Positions 1 to 10,731 of a DNA stretch of 64,000 bases are shown here, piece by piece (the first letter of the stretch is position 1; each line of letters opens with the position of its first letter). The notes below the pieces were generated by a model. The model was not told the origin of the DNA. It saw nothing but the letters and a program-made list of their open reading frames with translations, and ran no database searches. Location of the stretch: contig OX155980.1 in assembly GCA_944548615.1 (NCBI GenBank), forward strand, positions 3,707,395 through 3,771,394, in the 5' to 3' direction. Source of the stretch: Micropterix aruncella. Lineage: Eukaryota; Arthropoda; Insecta; Lepidoptera; Micropterigidae. A program made the position numbers and the translations under genes.

Positions 1-1015
1 CCTTGCTACCAGTGTTAACGAAAGAGACAGAATACGCACCGTTTTAGCGTTGCCAGGCGGTCGAACGCAATACCGATAACATTATTTTTATATGATGAAG
101 ATTTCTAATACCTAATAATACCTACGTGTTCTTATCAAATATCTTTTCTATGATTTGAGTCAGAAAACGGCGTAAAAAATGTAAAAAATTATTTTTTTCC
201 TTTATGGGTATTTTATCTTTACATTATGTTGACGTGCCCAAAAACCGATTAAAAATCATCCATGAGATTAATGGTAAAGTAACGTATATTTTCAAATCTC
301 TGGGCGGACTAACAGTGGTGTCACTACTTCGGACATTGGTTTACCCGCAGACTCAAAACCAATTTATGTAAATGAACAACTTACTGCTCACAGTAAGAAA
401 CTGCTGTACCAGGCGAAGATAATTCGTAAACAATAAAGGTACCTACACGTTCTGCTGGGTCAAGTGCTGCCGGATCCACGTTAGACAACGAAAAAGCGGC
501 TACAGTTTGTATAGAAAAATAAGCAAATTTAAATTTATATTTAAGTAAAATAATCTACCACAAGTCTCCCGAGTTAGTGTTTTATCCCCACTCCTTTACT
601 TTCTACTATTTATTACCCTAGACACCAACTCTATTAATGCAAAATATCATTTATGACGACAACATCCAAATACACTCACCCACCGGAAAATACGGACACT
701 TCATTGTACTGCAGCTTCATTGCAGCTGTAAAAGACGACTTACGAGTATTGTTAAGTTACGAGTGATCCAAAATCAATAGATTGTTGTTATGCACTTTCA
801 AAATCCATTAGATTATTTGGCAGTAACTATTTTACCAAAGCGATGTTGTGCCTTTCATTTCAAGGTTAAAAACCATGTTATCTACCTCTTAAAAATCTCT
901 CGTGGCGGCCCTATATCAGGGAGATGAGAAACAAATTCTTTGGCCGACTTCCCGAGTAGAATATGCTGAAAAATATCCCGGCGACAGAGGGAGGAAAGAT
1001 TTATATTTTTCAGTC
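1..1015. other. Unassigned AT-rich sequence
   Basis: No open frame, RNA gene or terminal repeat that I can support. The DNA is AT-rich with scattered short runs and lies upstream of the Tudor gene. Part of the right side may be a diverged extension of the dispersed repeat that follows. Confidence 0.4.
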
Positions 1016-1790
1016 TGGTCTCCATCCTCTTCTACATTATGAAGGTGACGTATTTCTCTACAACACTGAGGAGTTAGCCACCAACGTTGAGCGACTACAA
1101 AACGTCTGAAGTTGATTAATTTTCGACCACATCTCGGAGTTTAGAAAGGCGTTTCACTGGCTGACAATCATATTGAGATGTCAACCACAACGGGCGAACC
1201 CGTCACCGCAGGACGTTTTAACGATTCATCGTTCTATCGAGCGTGCAGTGAGCGTAGAAGACTTTGGACATAACAAATCCGATATCTAGCTACGCCACAA
1301 CCCGTTAGAGACCAACGCCTTACCGCGAGTAGCCAGGTATGTCACCTGGCGGGCGGCACTCGCGCCCTAACTACCAATTGTGACCAGATTTCTCCGGTCT
1401 CTCGATTGGTTCCGAGTTCGAGGTCGCTTGCGCGGTCCTCTCCCTTACGAAGCGGTGAAACGGAGTGCACCGAATCTGTCGCGGACCAAGGCGTCCTTTG
1501 CCCGACTCTGAACCGGGATCGGATGGCCAATGGTCATTTCAAGAGCAGTCGCCGTAAGGTAGACAACTACCCCCGCTCTATAGGAAACAATACAGTTCCC
1601 AGACTCCCCCGATTGTTAGTCGGTGAGCACAATCGATTGGCTTGCGCCGCTCGGTGCGCAGACCGTCCAGGAGCGCCAGAGGATTGTTCCCAGGGGAGAC
1701 TGGTTGACCCAGTGTCCTACCCAGGCTCGCACCCCATGCGTGGAGGCCATCGGATGGGTATCAGGGAGGAAAGAGACCATGAGAGTTATA
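1016..1790 (-). repeat. Dispersed GC-rich repeat, copy 1 (inverted)
   Basis: The reverse complement of this stretch aligns by eye with 16890-17470 and, over part of its length, with 63690-64000. Shared landmarks are a segment reading CCTATAGAGCGGGGGT on the complement, a block ending GCGACTGCTCT, and a block around GATAGAACGAT. The copies are clearly diverged. No coding frame is conserved between them, so the short open frames here are probably accidental. It may be an untranslated end of a larger retroelement; the family is not identified. Confidence 0.7.
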
Positions 1791-1869
1791 TGCCTGCTCG
1801 GAAGTCACACCACATTATCTCCACCAGATTAATGCATTTCGGCTCATGGCCGCCCTCGGTGATATGATG

Positions 1870-3100
1870 ATAAGCTACTGCTCTCTATCGCCGGTTACTG
1901 CAGTGACCTCATTATCTTTCAGTGTGCATGTAGCCCGTTTTTGCCCAAACATGTTTTGACACCTATGTTGAAACATCGGTCAATTTGACCAACTTGCATT
2001 TTTGCATTTATAACTATGTTAGCTAAACTGTGTAACCTTGATACTTGCCGCGTTCAATACCTTTCCCCCTCCTCACAATCAGTCCATAACGCTCAATATC
2101 GATTAGTTCCGCACGGCGCATCCTATGTGATACAGCGCATTTGCCATTTTACGGTTGGTTATAAAATGTTATAAAAGTCGTGTTTCCATATAGGTGTTAA
2201 ACAATTAGTTTATTATCTATTATGCGAACGATTCACAAATAAGGTTAGGTGTGGTATTTTACCCTGTGGTAGAAAATTAGCTCGCCTCATTACACGAATA
2301 GAGAACTTTAATATCAGCAACGATTATATTTGAATGAAAATCATAAAAACGATTTTACCACTGATTTTAAAACGTCCTGTTTTTTTTAATAAATTATTAT
2401 TGTATTTCTTTACCAACATAGAAAGTGTTGTAAAGTACCTCCCTATGTACTAGGTACCAATCAATATTATTCTAATTATGTCAATATATCATAAAATTTT
2501 AAGTCTGTTGGCAACGCCCTTTTCGGCAGTCTCTTTCTGGTTCTTTGGTTTTGAGCACGTTTTGAGGTTATGTGCAGTGGGCGGCCACTTCCATAGAAAG
2601 AAAATTTGTATGGAGCCAGCGACTATCAAGGTGGCAACTTAACTATGCCACAATAACACGAAATGCGGTTGTCAGCCTGCGAGACGCGTCTGCCTACTTT
2701 TCCGCGAGCTGTATATTGTCTTTGCTCTGTCTGACCATCGCACATACTGCGCATTTTGCTGCGCATACGCACGCATAGCGTCCGCACACCGCTTCCGCTC
2801 TGCTGTCAGTCGTGCGTGTGATCAATGGTGCGTCTTATGTGCGTTGTTTGCTTACCGTTTGCTGCGTCACTTGTGTTTTACGTCTTACCGGCTTCATTTT
2901 GGGTTTTTCGAGTTTTGTGCCGCCTCTCGGGAAGTGACGATGTATAAGAAATGTGTACATAGTTTGCGGACTAATTAGGCGCAAGAGAGGAGAACCTGAG
3001 GGTGTGAGTGTCTTTTATGGCAGTATTTTTAATGGCACATTTTTTCATAGTAGGTATTAATATTTATTTTAATACGAGACATCAATAAACCGTATGCTTG
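1870..3100. other. Upstream non-coding region
   Basis: AT-rich up to about 2520, then a more GC-rich stretch (2570-3010). It precedes the Tudor gene promoter. The 68-codon open frame at 2572-2778 has no recognisable domain and I do not call it a gene. Distal regulatory sequence is possible but nothing specific can be shown. Confidence 0.35.
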
Positions 3101-3145
3101 ATTCGTAATTTTGTTTTTATTTCTATCGATTTATGTATCTGGTAA

Positions 3146-3232
3146 GGGTGGGCTACACTGGCTTGTGGCGTTTTTATCGATATCGATAGGTGGGCTGCGC
3201 TGGCTTGTGGCGTTTTTATCGATATCGATAAA
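3146..3232 (+). promoter_or_regulatory. Tandem DRE-type promoter motifs
   Basis: A unit of about 42 bp is repeated twice. Each copy contains GGCTTGTGGCG and ends in the palindrome TATCGATATCGATA (3175-3188 and 3217-3230). TATCGATA is the DNA replication-related element bound by DREF and BEAF-32 in Drosophila core promoters of broadly and maternally expressed genes. The pair lies about 360 bp upstream of the ATG of the Tudor gene, a plausible promoter position. The role in this species is inferred from motif and position. Confidence 0.6.
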
Positions 3233-3586
3233 TAGGCTGGTTAATGATAACTATTGCATTGGTCAGATGTTGCCATTTCGCAAGACCAGAGGGTTGCCAT
3301 TCTGATAAAACCAGAGTGTTGAAAAAGAGTGTGACAGACACATTCTACAAGAAATTGCGACGGTTGGCTGCAATGCGGTTTTTGTGCTGTTGGCTATATT
3401 ATAGTCGCTGGTACTAACAAAAGTGAATTTCGATTCAAATGTACTGAGTTCCGCATCTTATTTATATGATCAGTGGTTATGTGTCGTTTGCGATTTTTGG
3501 CGGCAAGAAGCAGCGTGCGAGTGAATTAGGCATTCTGTTGATAGTTGTTTGTTTTGCATATTTAGATTATATTCGTTTTTTCTAAA

Positions 3587-3775
3587 ATGGAGGAGGAACT
3601 CTCGACTTTGAAAACTGAGCTGCTGAGTATAGTAGTCTCCAGCAGGCAAGAGATGAACATTTCGAGGTTACGGAAAGACTACCGCGAACTCTTCGGGTGC
3701 GATATTCCATGCGAAACGTTTAATTACAGGGATATAAACACGTTTCTCAGGGAGAGATTGGATGACTGTTTTCTG
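3587..3775 (+). CDS. TDRD5: Tudor gene exon 1: start codon and first half of LOTUS 1
   Basis: Sixty-three codons from ATG (context AAAATGG, A at -3 and G at +4). The peptide begins MEEELSTLKTELLSIVVSS and runs through a helical winged-helix pattern (LRKDYRELFG, then FNYRDINTFLRERLDDCFL), matching the N-terminal half of a LOTUS domain. The exon ends in phase 0 before GTTCGT, a weak donor, chosen because it joins cleanly to exon 2 and completes the domain. Reading on past 3775 gives hydrophobic sequence and then runs into a retrotransposon fragment starting near 3812. Confidence 0.85.
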
Positions 3776-3799
3776 GTTCGTTCAGTTTATTTATTAAAA

Positions 3800-4473
3800 A
3801 TATGTATTTTACGCCTCTCCAATCACTCTCCATCCGGATCGGTTGTCCGTTTCCCTCATCCAGACTGGTCCAGCTGTCTCCTAAATGTCATCGGACCATC
3901 GGGCCGGTGGTCTGCCCACATTTCTTCTGCCTAGCCGGGGTCTCCAAAACGCGCTTGCGCCACCGTTTGTCGTGTCGTCGGGCCACGTGGCCGGCTCAAG
4001 TTCATTTCAGCTTGGCCACTCTTTGACCCACGTCATAGAGTGGCCATCTGTCTGATGAGCTCGTTTCGGACTCGATCACGCAACGACATGCCGAGCATGA
4101 CTCGCTCCATGTTACGCTGCACCACCTTAAGCTCGTGGATCATCCTAGCAGTCAGTGTCCATGTCTCACAAGCATACGTCATAGCCGGTAACACGCACTT
4201 ATTATACACCTTCGTCTTGAGCGATTGGGGAATTCTGGACTTCAGCACGAAGCTCAGCTTCCCAAGGTTGCCCATCCCAATTGTTTTCTTCGCTGTATCT
4301 CTGCCATCATCGAGTCCCGGCCGAGCTTTATCACCTGTCCTAGGTATGTGTACTCCTTCACCTGCTTCAGCTGTTGTCCATTCCATGAAATGGGATTCGG
4401 TGTGAGATCGGCTTTCGCCATAACCTTTGTCTTGTCCATGTTCATTTTAAGCTCCCTTTTCTGCATACCCAAA
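3800..4473 (-). mobile_element. RTE-type non-LTR retrotransposon fragment
   Basis: Minus-strand reading gives the C-terminal part of an RTE-clade reverse transcriptase: NMDKTKVMAKADLTPNPISW, then KQVKEYTYLGQVI, then, in a shifted frame, KTKVYNKCVLPAMTYACETW and RNMERVMLGMSLRDR. Degraded frames continue to about 3812 (AGHVARR-like and VGRPP-like stretches). At least one frameshift near 4290 and several stops make it a dead fragment. It starts only about 40 bp after the exon 1 donor. Confidence 0.85.
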
Positions 4474-5330
4474 TACGACTGGCAAAATTACAGAAAAGCT
4501 ACTTATATCTTAGCAATAAATTCTATATTCTACTCCCTACAACTGTTAAACGGAGGACGTAAAATAAAAAATCAAGGAGATGCCGAATTGCTGATAGCCC
4601 ACCCTTTCTATGATCTGGCCGAATTTGAGGGCCATGACTTTTTAAATATTGAGCTTAGTTGTCTGGTTTATTTATTTGGTCTTATACATATTTGTACTTT
4701 TAGTTATTAAATGCATGGCGTAGTTTTAATTTGATTATTTACCATTTTACTGACAATTTAAATATTACGATGAATAATTTTACTATGTATCTTTTCGAAT
4801 TATTGACTATTTCAAATATTAGGCTTCTATTTTGATTATTTATATTTATAGTTTGACAATCTAGTAGTTAGATTCTTGACTACCTATATAAGTTCAGTAA
4901 AGATTAGTAAAGACACTTACTACCTAACACAATTATTTCTTCATCTTCTTCTTATTGGCAATTCCACGCAGCTTGGTTGCTAGCGATTGTGCCAATATGG
5001 CAAATTCTTCTTCGTTTCCTGTGTTGTCTTGACAACGGGGTGGGAACTATGGTTAGTAGCCAACCTACGGACAAAGACAAGGGACAACACTGTTTTAAGT
5101 ACTTAACATAGGAACCACAATATGGACATTACAGGGATAAACGTAAGAAGGGATGCCTGTTAGGGAATAATTTAGTTAATAATTTAGACGATGAGATAAA
5201 GGAAGATATATAGTGGGAATAGATCTAGGAAAGTAGCTTTTAGATTAGGGAGAGTTGGTCTTACTATGCGGTCTGAGGTGCTGGAAAAGTAAGAGTCGTC
5301 AATTGGACGAGATAAAAATGTAATGTAATA
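4474..5330 (+). mobile_element. CR1-like retrotransposon 3' end, interrupted
   Basis: Matches the 3' end of the longer copy at 9120-10600: the C-terminal peptide with LLIAHPFYDLAEFEGHDF, then the AT-rich 3' UTR, then GTCAATTGGAC and a TGTAA-type tail near 5315-5325. Compared with the other copy, about 350 bp (roughly 4939-5293) is inserted into or substituted for the 3' UTR; I cannot classify that insert. The element abuts the opposite-strand RTE fragment at about 4473. Confidence 0.8.
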
Positions 5331-5841
5331 GAACCTTTATCAAAAAGAACAAAAAAAAAAAACACACGATAGATTCAATCATTTTAATGCCAAATTTAAA
5401 AGAAAATAGCATCGGACTCTTGAAATTAGCAATATTTCGAGACATTAAAGTTTCAAAGTCACGTACATATTTACCATGTTTGTTACAATATTCGATGTTC
5501 ACCTGACTATATTCACCACGCTGATTCCGAATCTGCTATAATCTTTATTCGGTATAGTATACTTGAAATTACTTGCCGACCCCTAAGTACTTTAAAGTGT
5601 TAAAAAATATCAACTTTGATGAAATATTTTTATTCGGATATGGAGTAAAAGAAAACATAATGTATAAATGAGAAATATTGACGGAGGAACATCGATGGTT
5701 CCGAAACGTCGTAAGACACCATCGATGTAAAAAACATCAAACATCGATATCTAACCGTCGATATTTTCGATGTATCGGAATAACAATAAAAAATGCTATT
5801 AAATTCGTAGTTTTGGCACGTACAAGGTCTTAAGGTACATA
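5331..5841. other. Intron 1 sequence with an inverted repeat
   Basis: AT-rich, no gene. Contains an 11-bp perfect inverted repeat, ACATCGATGGT at 5689-5699 and ACCATCGATGT at 5718-5728, followed by more ATCGAT-rich sequence to about 5775. It may be part of a small foldback element. Confidence 0.4.
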
Positions 5842-6319
5842 GGTATCCATTAGGTTCGCTCATCAACTTTGCTCCGCGCATCTGCAACTGCTCAAATGGA
5901 AACGGTGCGTGCATCAACTCAAGAACAACGAGTGCTCTGCAGTTTTCATTCGAATGTTGAGCAAACATGTCGTCGCCAGAATTTATTTGTAAATTTCTCA
6001 TCCTTCGGATCCTACAGCACTGTATAATTTCGGTACTCCTCGATTAGAGCTGGACATTTCTCTTCGGCCCACTCCATAGAGATGGATTCGCGTTTACTGA
6101 ACGCCGAACATGATGCGCGAGACGTACCCACCAACGTCTCAGTTTGCTCGCTTCTATGAACACACTGCGCTCCACTTTGTGTTAGCGCATTTACCGCCAC
6201 CGCTTGGGGCGCTCGCCGCGGAGAGTGCAAAGTTGCACGCTCCGGGAGCGCGAACGTATCCACTACTGGAGCAATGCAGATGCGCGGAGCAGAGTTGATG
6301 CGCAAACCTAATGGATACC
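5842..6319. mobile_element. DNA transposon remnant with about 50-bp inverted termini
   Basis: The left end (GGTATCCATTAGGTTCGCTC and on to about 5895) is the inverted, slightly diverged match of the right end (about 6262-6319, ending AACCTAATGGATACC). A MADF-like coding remnant lies between, on the minus strand. TIRs plus a MADF/Myb-like protein fit a PIF/Harbinger-type element, but no transposase is present and the target duplication is ambiguous (TA-like flanks). About 478 bp, so internally deleted. Confidence 0.65.
5940..6077 (-). pseudogene. MADF-domain protein fragment inside the DNA transposon
   Basis: From a minus-strand ATG at 6077 the frame reads MEWAEEKCPALIEEYRNY, then a TAG where the family has a Trp codon, then DPKDEKFTNKFWRRH. 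This is the start of a MADF DNA-binding domain (W-x-EE-x-C-x-x-LI-x-x-YR, then W-DP). The stop and the missing remainder make it a pseudogene. In PIF/Harbinger elements such a protein is the DNA-binding partner of the transposase; assigning it to that role is inference. Confidence 0.6.
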
Positions 6320-6505
6320 TACCTTTACATATAGATCAACGATACCAATATCAACTGCCTGCTAAAGGTCCTCTTGTAGTCACTATGCGTTAAAATATTT
6401 CATATCAAGAATCCCTTAAATAAGGTATGGCACCCTCAGTGCGCGAGTCTTAAATGCACTTGACCGGTTTTATTCAATTTGTATATGTTTTTAATATTGT
6501 TTCAG

Positions 6506-6606
6506 TTCAAAGGGTATTATAGAAATCCTACTTTAACACCAATAGTCCCGGACTCGATGAAACACATCGATAAAATGGTCGGGTGTCAAAACAGCAAAAT
6601 GCGAGG
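6506..6606 (+). CDS. TDRD5: Tudor gene exon 2: second half of LOTUS 1
   Basis: Acceptor TTTCAG at 6500-6505 and donor GTAAGG at 6607. The only open frame reads FKGYYRNPTLTPIVPDSMKH followed by IDKMVGCQNSK, matching the C-terminal end of LOTUS domains, where a proline-containing turn precedes a final helix of the type HIxxLVxxQ. Enters in phase 0 and leaves two bases for exon 3. Too short to appear as an ordinary open frame. Confidence 0.85.
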
Positions 6607-6819
6607 GTAAGGCTATTTTTTTAATATGGTGAGATCCGCTTAACAGCCTCTAAAAAATAGTAAAAAAAATCTGGTTACATGTTAAATTTCAAGTAGGTAA
6701 CTGCTATAGAAAGGAAATGCCTTATTAATATTTCGTTTATTGTTATAAACAATTAAGTTTTGGAACGAATTCATTAAGCTCAATTGCCACAATAATTTAG
6801 ACTAGCTTTGTTTTGTTAT

Positions 6820-7047
6820 TTAACCTTTCGGAAGCCAGTCAGTCCACGCAAAATTTTCGAAGCCCTCGAAAATTTGTTTGTAGAAAGTGTGTGCAAGCAT
6901 ACTAATATATAACGGTGGCTTATTCAATGGCAGGCTTCATTATTAGCAGGCTTTTACCACAGCGGAGGATGAAATAGAGCCGATAATTGAATAAATACGG
7001 ATAATACTAAAAACGCCGATCGGCATGCGTGGCCACCCAGGGATTAA
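6820..7047. mobile_element. TTAA-flanked MITE, family 2, copy 1
   Basis: A 228-bp unit bounded by TTAA, starting TTAACCTTTCGGAAGCCAGT and ending CCCAGGGATTAA. A second copy lies at 27293-27491 with the same order of blocks (CCCTCGAAAATTTGTTTG, GCAAGCATACTAATAT, GGTGGCTTATTCAATGGCAG). Bounding TTAA is the insertion signature of piggyBac-type elements. The terminal inverted repeat is very short, so superfamily assignment is tentative. Confidence 0.65.
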
Positions 7048-7072
7048 TGTGTTTTTTAATGTTCAAATAGAC

Positions 7073-7135
7073 CAGTGTTTTTCAACCAGTGGGTCGCGAC
7101 CCCCTGAGGGGGTTGCAGGCTATCTAAAAATAAAA
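7073..7135 (+). mobile_element. hAT-like terminal sequence
   Basis: CAGTGTTTTTCAACCAGTGG followed by GTCGCGACCCC resembles the termini of hAT elements of the Charlie/Zaphod type. I found no matching opposite terminus within the next kilobase, so this may be one end of a truncated element. The GC-rich stretch 7330-7640 just downstream has no recognisable coding content. Confidence 0.4.
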
Positions 7136-7755
7136 ATTGATCATATTACAAAATCTTCATTAATATGCAAACATTAACAGCTTCGGAAGAGAAACATATT
7201 TATCATGTGTTTTTTGCTATTTCTCTTACAAAACTTTCTGTTGTTCTAAGATGGAAACAGGTAAGTACAGTTTCGAAAGTGAAAAACAGTTAAAATTAAT
7301 GTGGTTTTTCTCTTAGAACAAATTTGAAATCGAAGCAAGCGACGTTCCGAGTCCTAAGGGCTACCACAAATCGTAATACGATTACTAGACATTGTTCCAC
7401 AGGCGTCGTCCGCGCCGAGGGGGCGAAGTGTCGTTGAACAAAATTCGCAGAAGCAAGCGGGTATGCGCGCCATATGGTGCGTCGAACGAAAGAGCAGATA
7501 TTCAAACGTTTGAGAAATGTCATAATCCCCACCCGCATAACGCCTGAGCGACGGCTTTCGGCCGAGACGTATCCCTCTGCTCACTTCCCTTGTACCCTAT
7601 CCCTGCATCGCCGTGTCGCTCGAGAGTATACTACTGCTCTTTTGGTATACTGTGCTATTTATAAGGTTTTGAAGACAATAAACTTGATTTGATTTTGTAC
7701 GCATGCAAAGGAGGGATGGTATATGTAGAATATTTATTTCTCTTTGTCATTTCAG

Positions 7756-7880
7756 GCCTAAGCGTACGAGTGTGTACGAGTCGCCATCTAGTTCGGGAAA
7801 AGACAACCGCAACGAAAGACCGAGTTCGATACAATTTAGAAATTCATCACCGAATGTTACATCTGGAAATTCCAATTTCG
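7756..7880 (+). CDS. TDRD5: Tudor gene exon 3: linker
   Basis: Acceptor TTTCAG at 7750-7755 and strong donor GTAAGA at 7881. The first base completes the Gly codon left by exon 2; the frame then gives PKRTSVYESPSSSGKDNRNE and a Ser/Asn-rich stretch ending NSNFG. No domain; low-complexity linker between the LOTUS domains, as in the family. Leaves one base for exon 4. A MITE starts 39 bp after its donor. Confidence 0.8.
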
Positions 7881-7918
7881 GTAAGAAAAACCAGAATGGA
7901 TCAATAAAACAAAGATTT

Positions 7919-8181
7919 TTAACCCTTCAGGCCTCGGCTTCTCAGCCGATTGACAAGTTGCTGTCCCAAAAAATTTTGGTAAAAATTAGTAAAAAAATTG
8001 AATTACGACACTCCCATCAAAACATTAATTACTGCCAAACCACTGTACCCATAATTAAAATGAAATATATTAACATAATAAAACATAATAAAATAAAACA
8101 AATTAAAATAAAATTAAAACGGGACCGTCACGCTGAATCGTATTGTGGCCGATATCGGCCAATCGGGGCCTGAGGGCTTAA
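7919..8181 (+). mobile_element. TTAA MITE, family 1, copy 1
   Basis: TTAACCCTTCAGGCC at the left and GGCCTGAGGGCTTAA at the right give a TTAA duplication and an inverted terminal repeat of about 11 bp (CCCTTCAGGCC). The AT-rich core is non-coding. The same element is present inverted at 61116-61386. TTAA insertion and CCC-starting termini indicate a piggyBac-type non-autonomous element. Confidence 0.85.
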
Positions 8182-8459
8182 ATTGAAATTAGCGATTCCT
8201 CTTGTTTTGCAAACATTTGAAGAGCGGAGCTGCCATATCTTTTTGATACACATTATTTAGCCTAAACTAATATGATAGCTCTTCTATGATTCGCTCAATC
8301 GGAAAAGGTGGAATCAATTAATTCATAGCTGACATCAATAATAATCCAAATTAATACTCGAGGACAGATTAAGTCGGACATGTTATACATTAAGAATCTT
8401 AAGGAAAACGCTAAATGAAGTAGAGACTAGAAATGTGTATTTTAGCTATTTTGAATGTA
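8182..8459. other. Unassigned intron 3 sequence
   Basis: AT-rich, with no coding frame, terminal repeat or match elsewhere in the window that I could see. Confidence 0.3.
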
Positions 8460-9119
8460 TTTTAACTTGCGCTATTATTACTTTGCGTGGGGAAATTGCT
8501 ATGCTATGAAAGATAACCTCTATTCAAACTGCAAAAAAGAGCAATAATCATTATAGCAAATTTGAAATGGGACGAATCATTTAGAAATCATTTTAAACGA
8601 CTGAAAATTTAACGTTTATTTCATTGTACCTTTTCAATGTACTAATGGATTTCTACAAGAAAAGAGACCATCAAATCTTTTTGTCCGATATTCACGACAA
8701 AAACACCAGAAATAAATCAAAGTACATGTTACCTAGTACAAAATTAAAAATAGCGAGACAAGTCAAGTCCCTATTTTTTTATATGTTACCTCCATATCTT
8801 CAAGACATTGAAAATAACAATAAATTTAAAAAGTCGTTACAAAAGTTTCTTTTAGAAAATACTTTTTACACCTTTGAAGAATACACACAATTTACCACGG
8901 ACGATTTTCAAGCAGTATAGATTGGTTTTAATTTGTAAATGATGAATGCTTGTAAAGATTATAATTTGTAATTTCGTTTCTAAATTTTACATATTTTAAA
9001 ATTTTATTTGTTTATATTGAATGGGACTAAATATTATTATTATTGTGATTTGTAATTTTAAATAATATTTTTTAATTTAATTTGAATCGGTAAAAAAATG
9101 TAATTAAATTTATCATTAT
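8460..9119 (+). mobile_element. CR1-like retrotransposon C-terminal fragment
   Basis: An open frame at 8624-8920 ends with the C-terminal pattern of CR1/Jockey-type reverse transcriptases: FLSDIHDKNTRNKSKYMLPS, then PPYLQDIENNNKFKKSLQKF and LLENTFYTFEEY. Degraded coding sequence (YYFAWGNCYAMKDNLYSN) extends upstream to about 8470. An AT-rich 3' UTR follows and ends where the next element starts (about 9119). It is 5'-truncated and of a different subfamily from the next element. Confidence 0.7.
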
Positions 9120-10600
9120 TTTGTGACCTATCAAAAGCATTTGACTGCGTTAACCACAATATTCTACTGAATAAATTAGAACACTATGGTATCAGAGACA
9201 AAGGGCTAAATCTAATTCAATCATACCTGCAAAATAGGTATCAAACGACAGAAGTAAATGGAACAAGAAGCCAACCGATTCTAGTAACAAAGGGTGTACC
9301 TCAAGGTTCCATTCTAGGTCCATTTTTATTTTTAGTGTGCACCAATGACTTGCCGGGATGTGTGTCATCCGAGAATGATGACATTACACTGTTTGCAGAT
9401 GACACATCTCTTATCTTCTGTGACCAAAATAAGGAATCATTAATAAATAGAATTAGGTATACGATTGATCAACTCTTGATTTGGTTTAATTCTAATGAAT
9501 TACGTCTAAATATTACAAAATCAAAAATAATTCCTTTTCGCTTAAGACCTGCCAATGTTGACTATTTAAATGAATTACACGACTATTTTGAAATCGACAT
9601 CACAGAAGATATACATTTTCTAGGATTAATAATTGACAGTAAATTACAATGGAATGCGCACATCCAACAATTAGCTAGTAAGCTATGTAGCTCGATATAC
9701 TCTATTAAAAAAATCAGAAGTCTTTGTGGTTTTGCGGCAGCCAAATCAGTATACTTTGCGTATTTTAACTCATTAATGACTTATGGACTACTATTTTGGG
9801 GAAATGCTGCAACCAGTAAAAGAATCTTTCTTTTGCAAAAGAGAGCACTGCACAGCATGTATCAGGTAACGACTAGGACCTCATGCAAAGAATATTTCAT
9901 CAAGGCAAGGGTAATGACTATGTATTCGGCGTTCATATACCAGTGTTTAATGTATGCTAGACAGCACCTAACAGAAACCCCAATTAATGCAGACATTCAT
10001 TCGCATCATACCCGCGGTAGCTCCATTTTATGCGTACCCCGAATACGACTGGCAAAAGTACAGAAAAGCTACTTGTACCTTAGCATTAAATTCTATAATC
10101 TACTCCCTACAAAATTTAAACAGCTGGAGGACATAAAATTTAAAAAAAACATCAAGGAGATGCTGATAGGCCACCCTTTCTATAATTTGGCCGAATTTGA
10201 GGGCCACGATTTTTCAAATATTGTGCCCATTTATATTACTTAAAAAAGTAGAGCCTTATTGTCTGATTATTTTATATGGTCTTATATCTGTACTTTTAGT
10301 TTAAAATGCATAACGTTGATTTAATTTGATTATTTAACATTTTACTGACAATTTGAATATTACGATAAATAATTTTACTACGTATCTTTTCGAATCACTA
10401 ACTATTTCAAATATTAAGCTTCTATTTTGATTATTTATATTTATAGTTTGACAATCTAGTAGTTAATTCTTGACTAACTATGTATGTTCAGTAAAGAGTA
10501 GTAGCGAAACTTACTACATAACCCAATTATTTTGACACGTCCAAGAGCGGTCTTTAGCCGTCAATTGGACACGACGAAAATGTAATGTAATGTAATGTAT
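9120..10600 (+). mobile_element. CR1-like non-LTR retrotransposon, 5'-truncated
   Basis: Begins abruptly inside the reverse transcriptase domain (CDLSKAFDCVNHNILLNKLE) and ends in a TGTAA microsatellite tail at 10579-10600, typical of target-primed insertions. A second 3' end of the same family lies at 4474-5330. The 3' UTR is about 350 bp. Confidence 0.85.
9122..10243 (+). CDS. Reverse transcriptase fragment (CR1-like)
   Basis: The frame is open from the 5' truncation point to the TAA ending at 10243; the stretch from 9335 alone codes for about 300 residues. Visible motifs in order are SKAFDCVNH (palm motif A), KGVPQGSILGPFLF, the catalytic LFADDTSLIF, FLGLIIDSKLQWNAHI, then the C-terminal thumb/connection region ending HPFYNLAEFEGHDFSNI. 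The endonuclease and start are missing, so it cannot be autonomous. No internal stop was seen in the remaining domain, which suggests a fairly recent insertion. Confidence 0.85.
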   Translation, partial: CDLSKAFDCVNHNILLNKLEHYGIRDKGLNLIQSYLQNRYQTTEVNGTRSQPILVTKGVPQGSILGPFLFLVCTNDLPGCVSSENDDITLFADDTSLIFCDQNKESLINRIRYTIDQLLIWFNSNELRLNITKSKIIPFRLRPANVDYLNELHDYFEIDITEDIHFLGLIIDSKLQWNAHIQQLASKLCSSIYSIKKIRSLCGFAAAKSVYFAYFNSLMTYGLLFWGNAATSKRIFLLQKRALHSMYQVTTRTSCKEYFIKARVMTMYSAFIYQCLMYARQHLTETPINADIHSHHTRGSSILCVPRIRLAKVQKSYLYLSIKFYNLLPTKFKQLEDIKFKKNIKEMLIGHPFYNLAEFEGHDFSNIVPIYIT

Positions 10601-10731
10601 TAAAATTTGAATTATTTCACATGCTTTTAATTATTATTATTTTGCTTTTTCTTTATTTTATGGGTTTTAAATTTTAATATTACAATTTTTTCTTGAATTT
10701 TATTCAGTACCCATAAGGGGATTTAATGGGT

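Noticed and set aside
1406..1867. 153-codon open frame
   Set aside because: It lies in a dispersed repeat whose other copies do not keep the frame; no domain.
2572..2778. Short open frame upstream of the Tudor gene
   Set aside because: Needs no splice signals but shows no domain, no link to the gene, and composition like its surroundings.
4931..5300. Complete separate element within the CR1-like 3' UTR
   Set aside because: The extra 350 bp has no clear termini or target duplication; it could be a variant 3' UTR.
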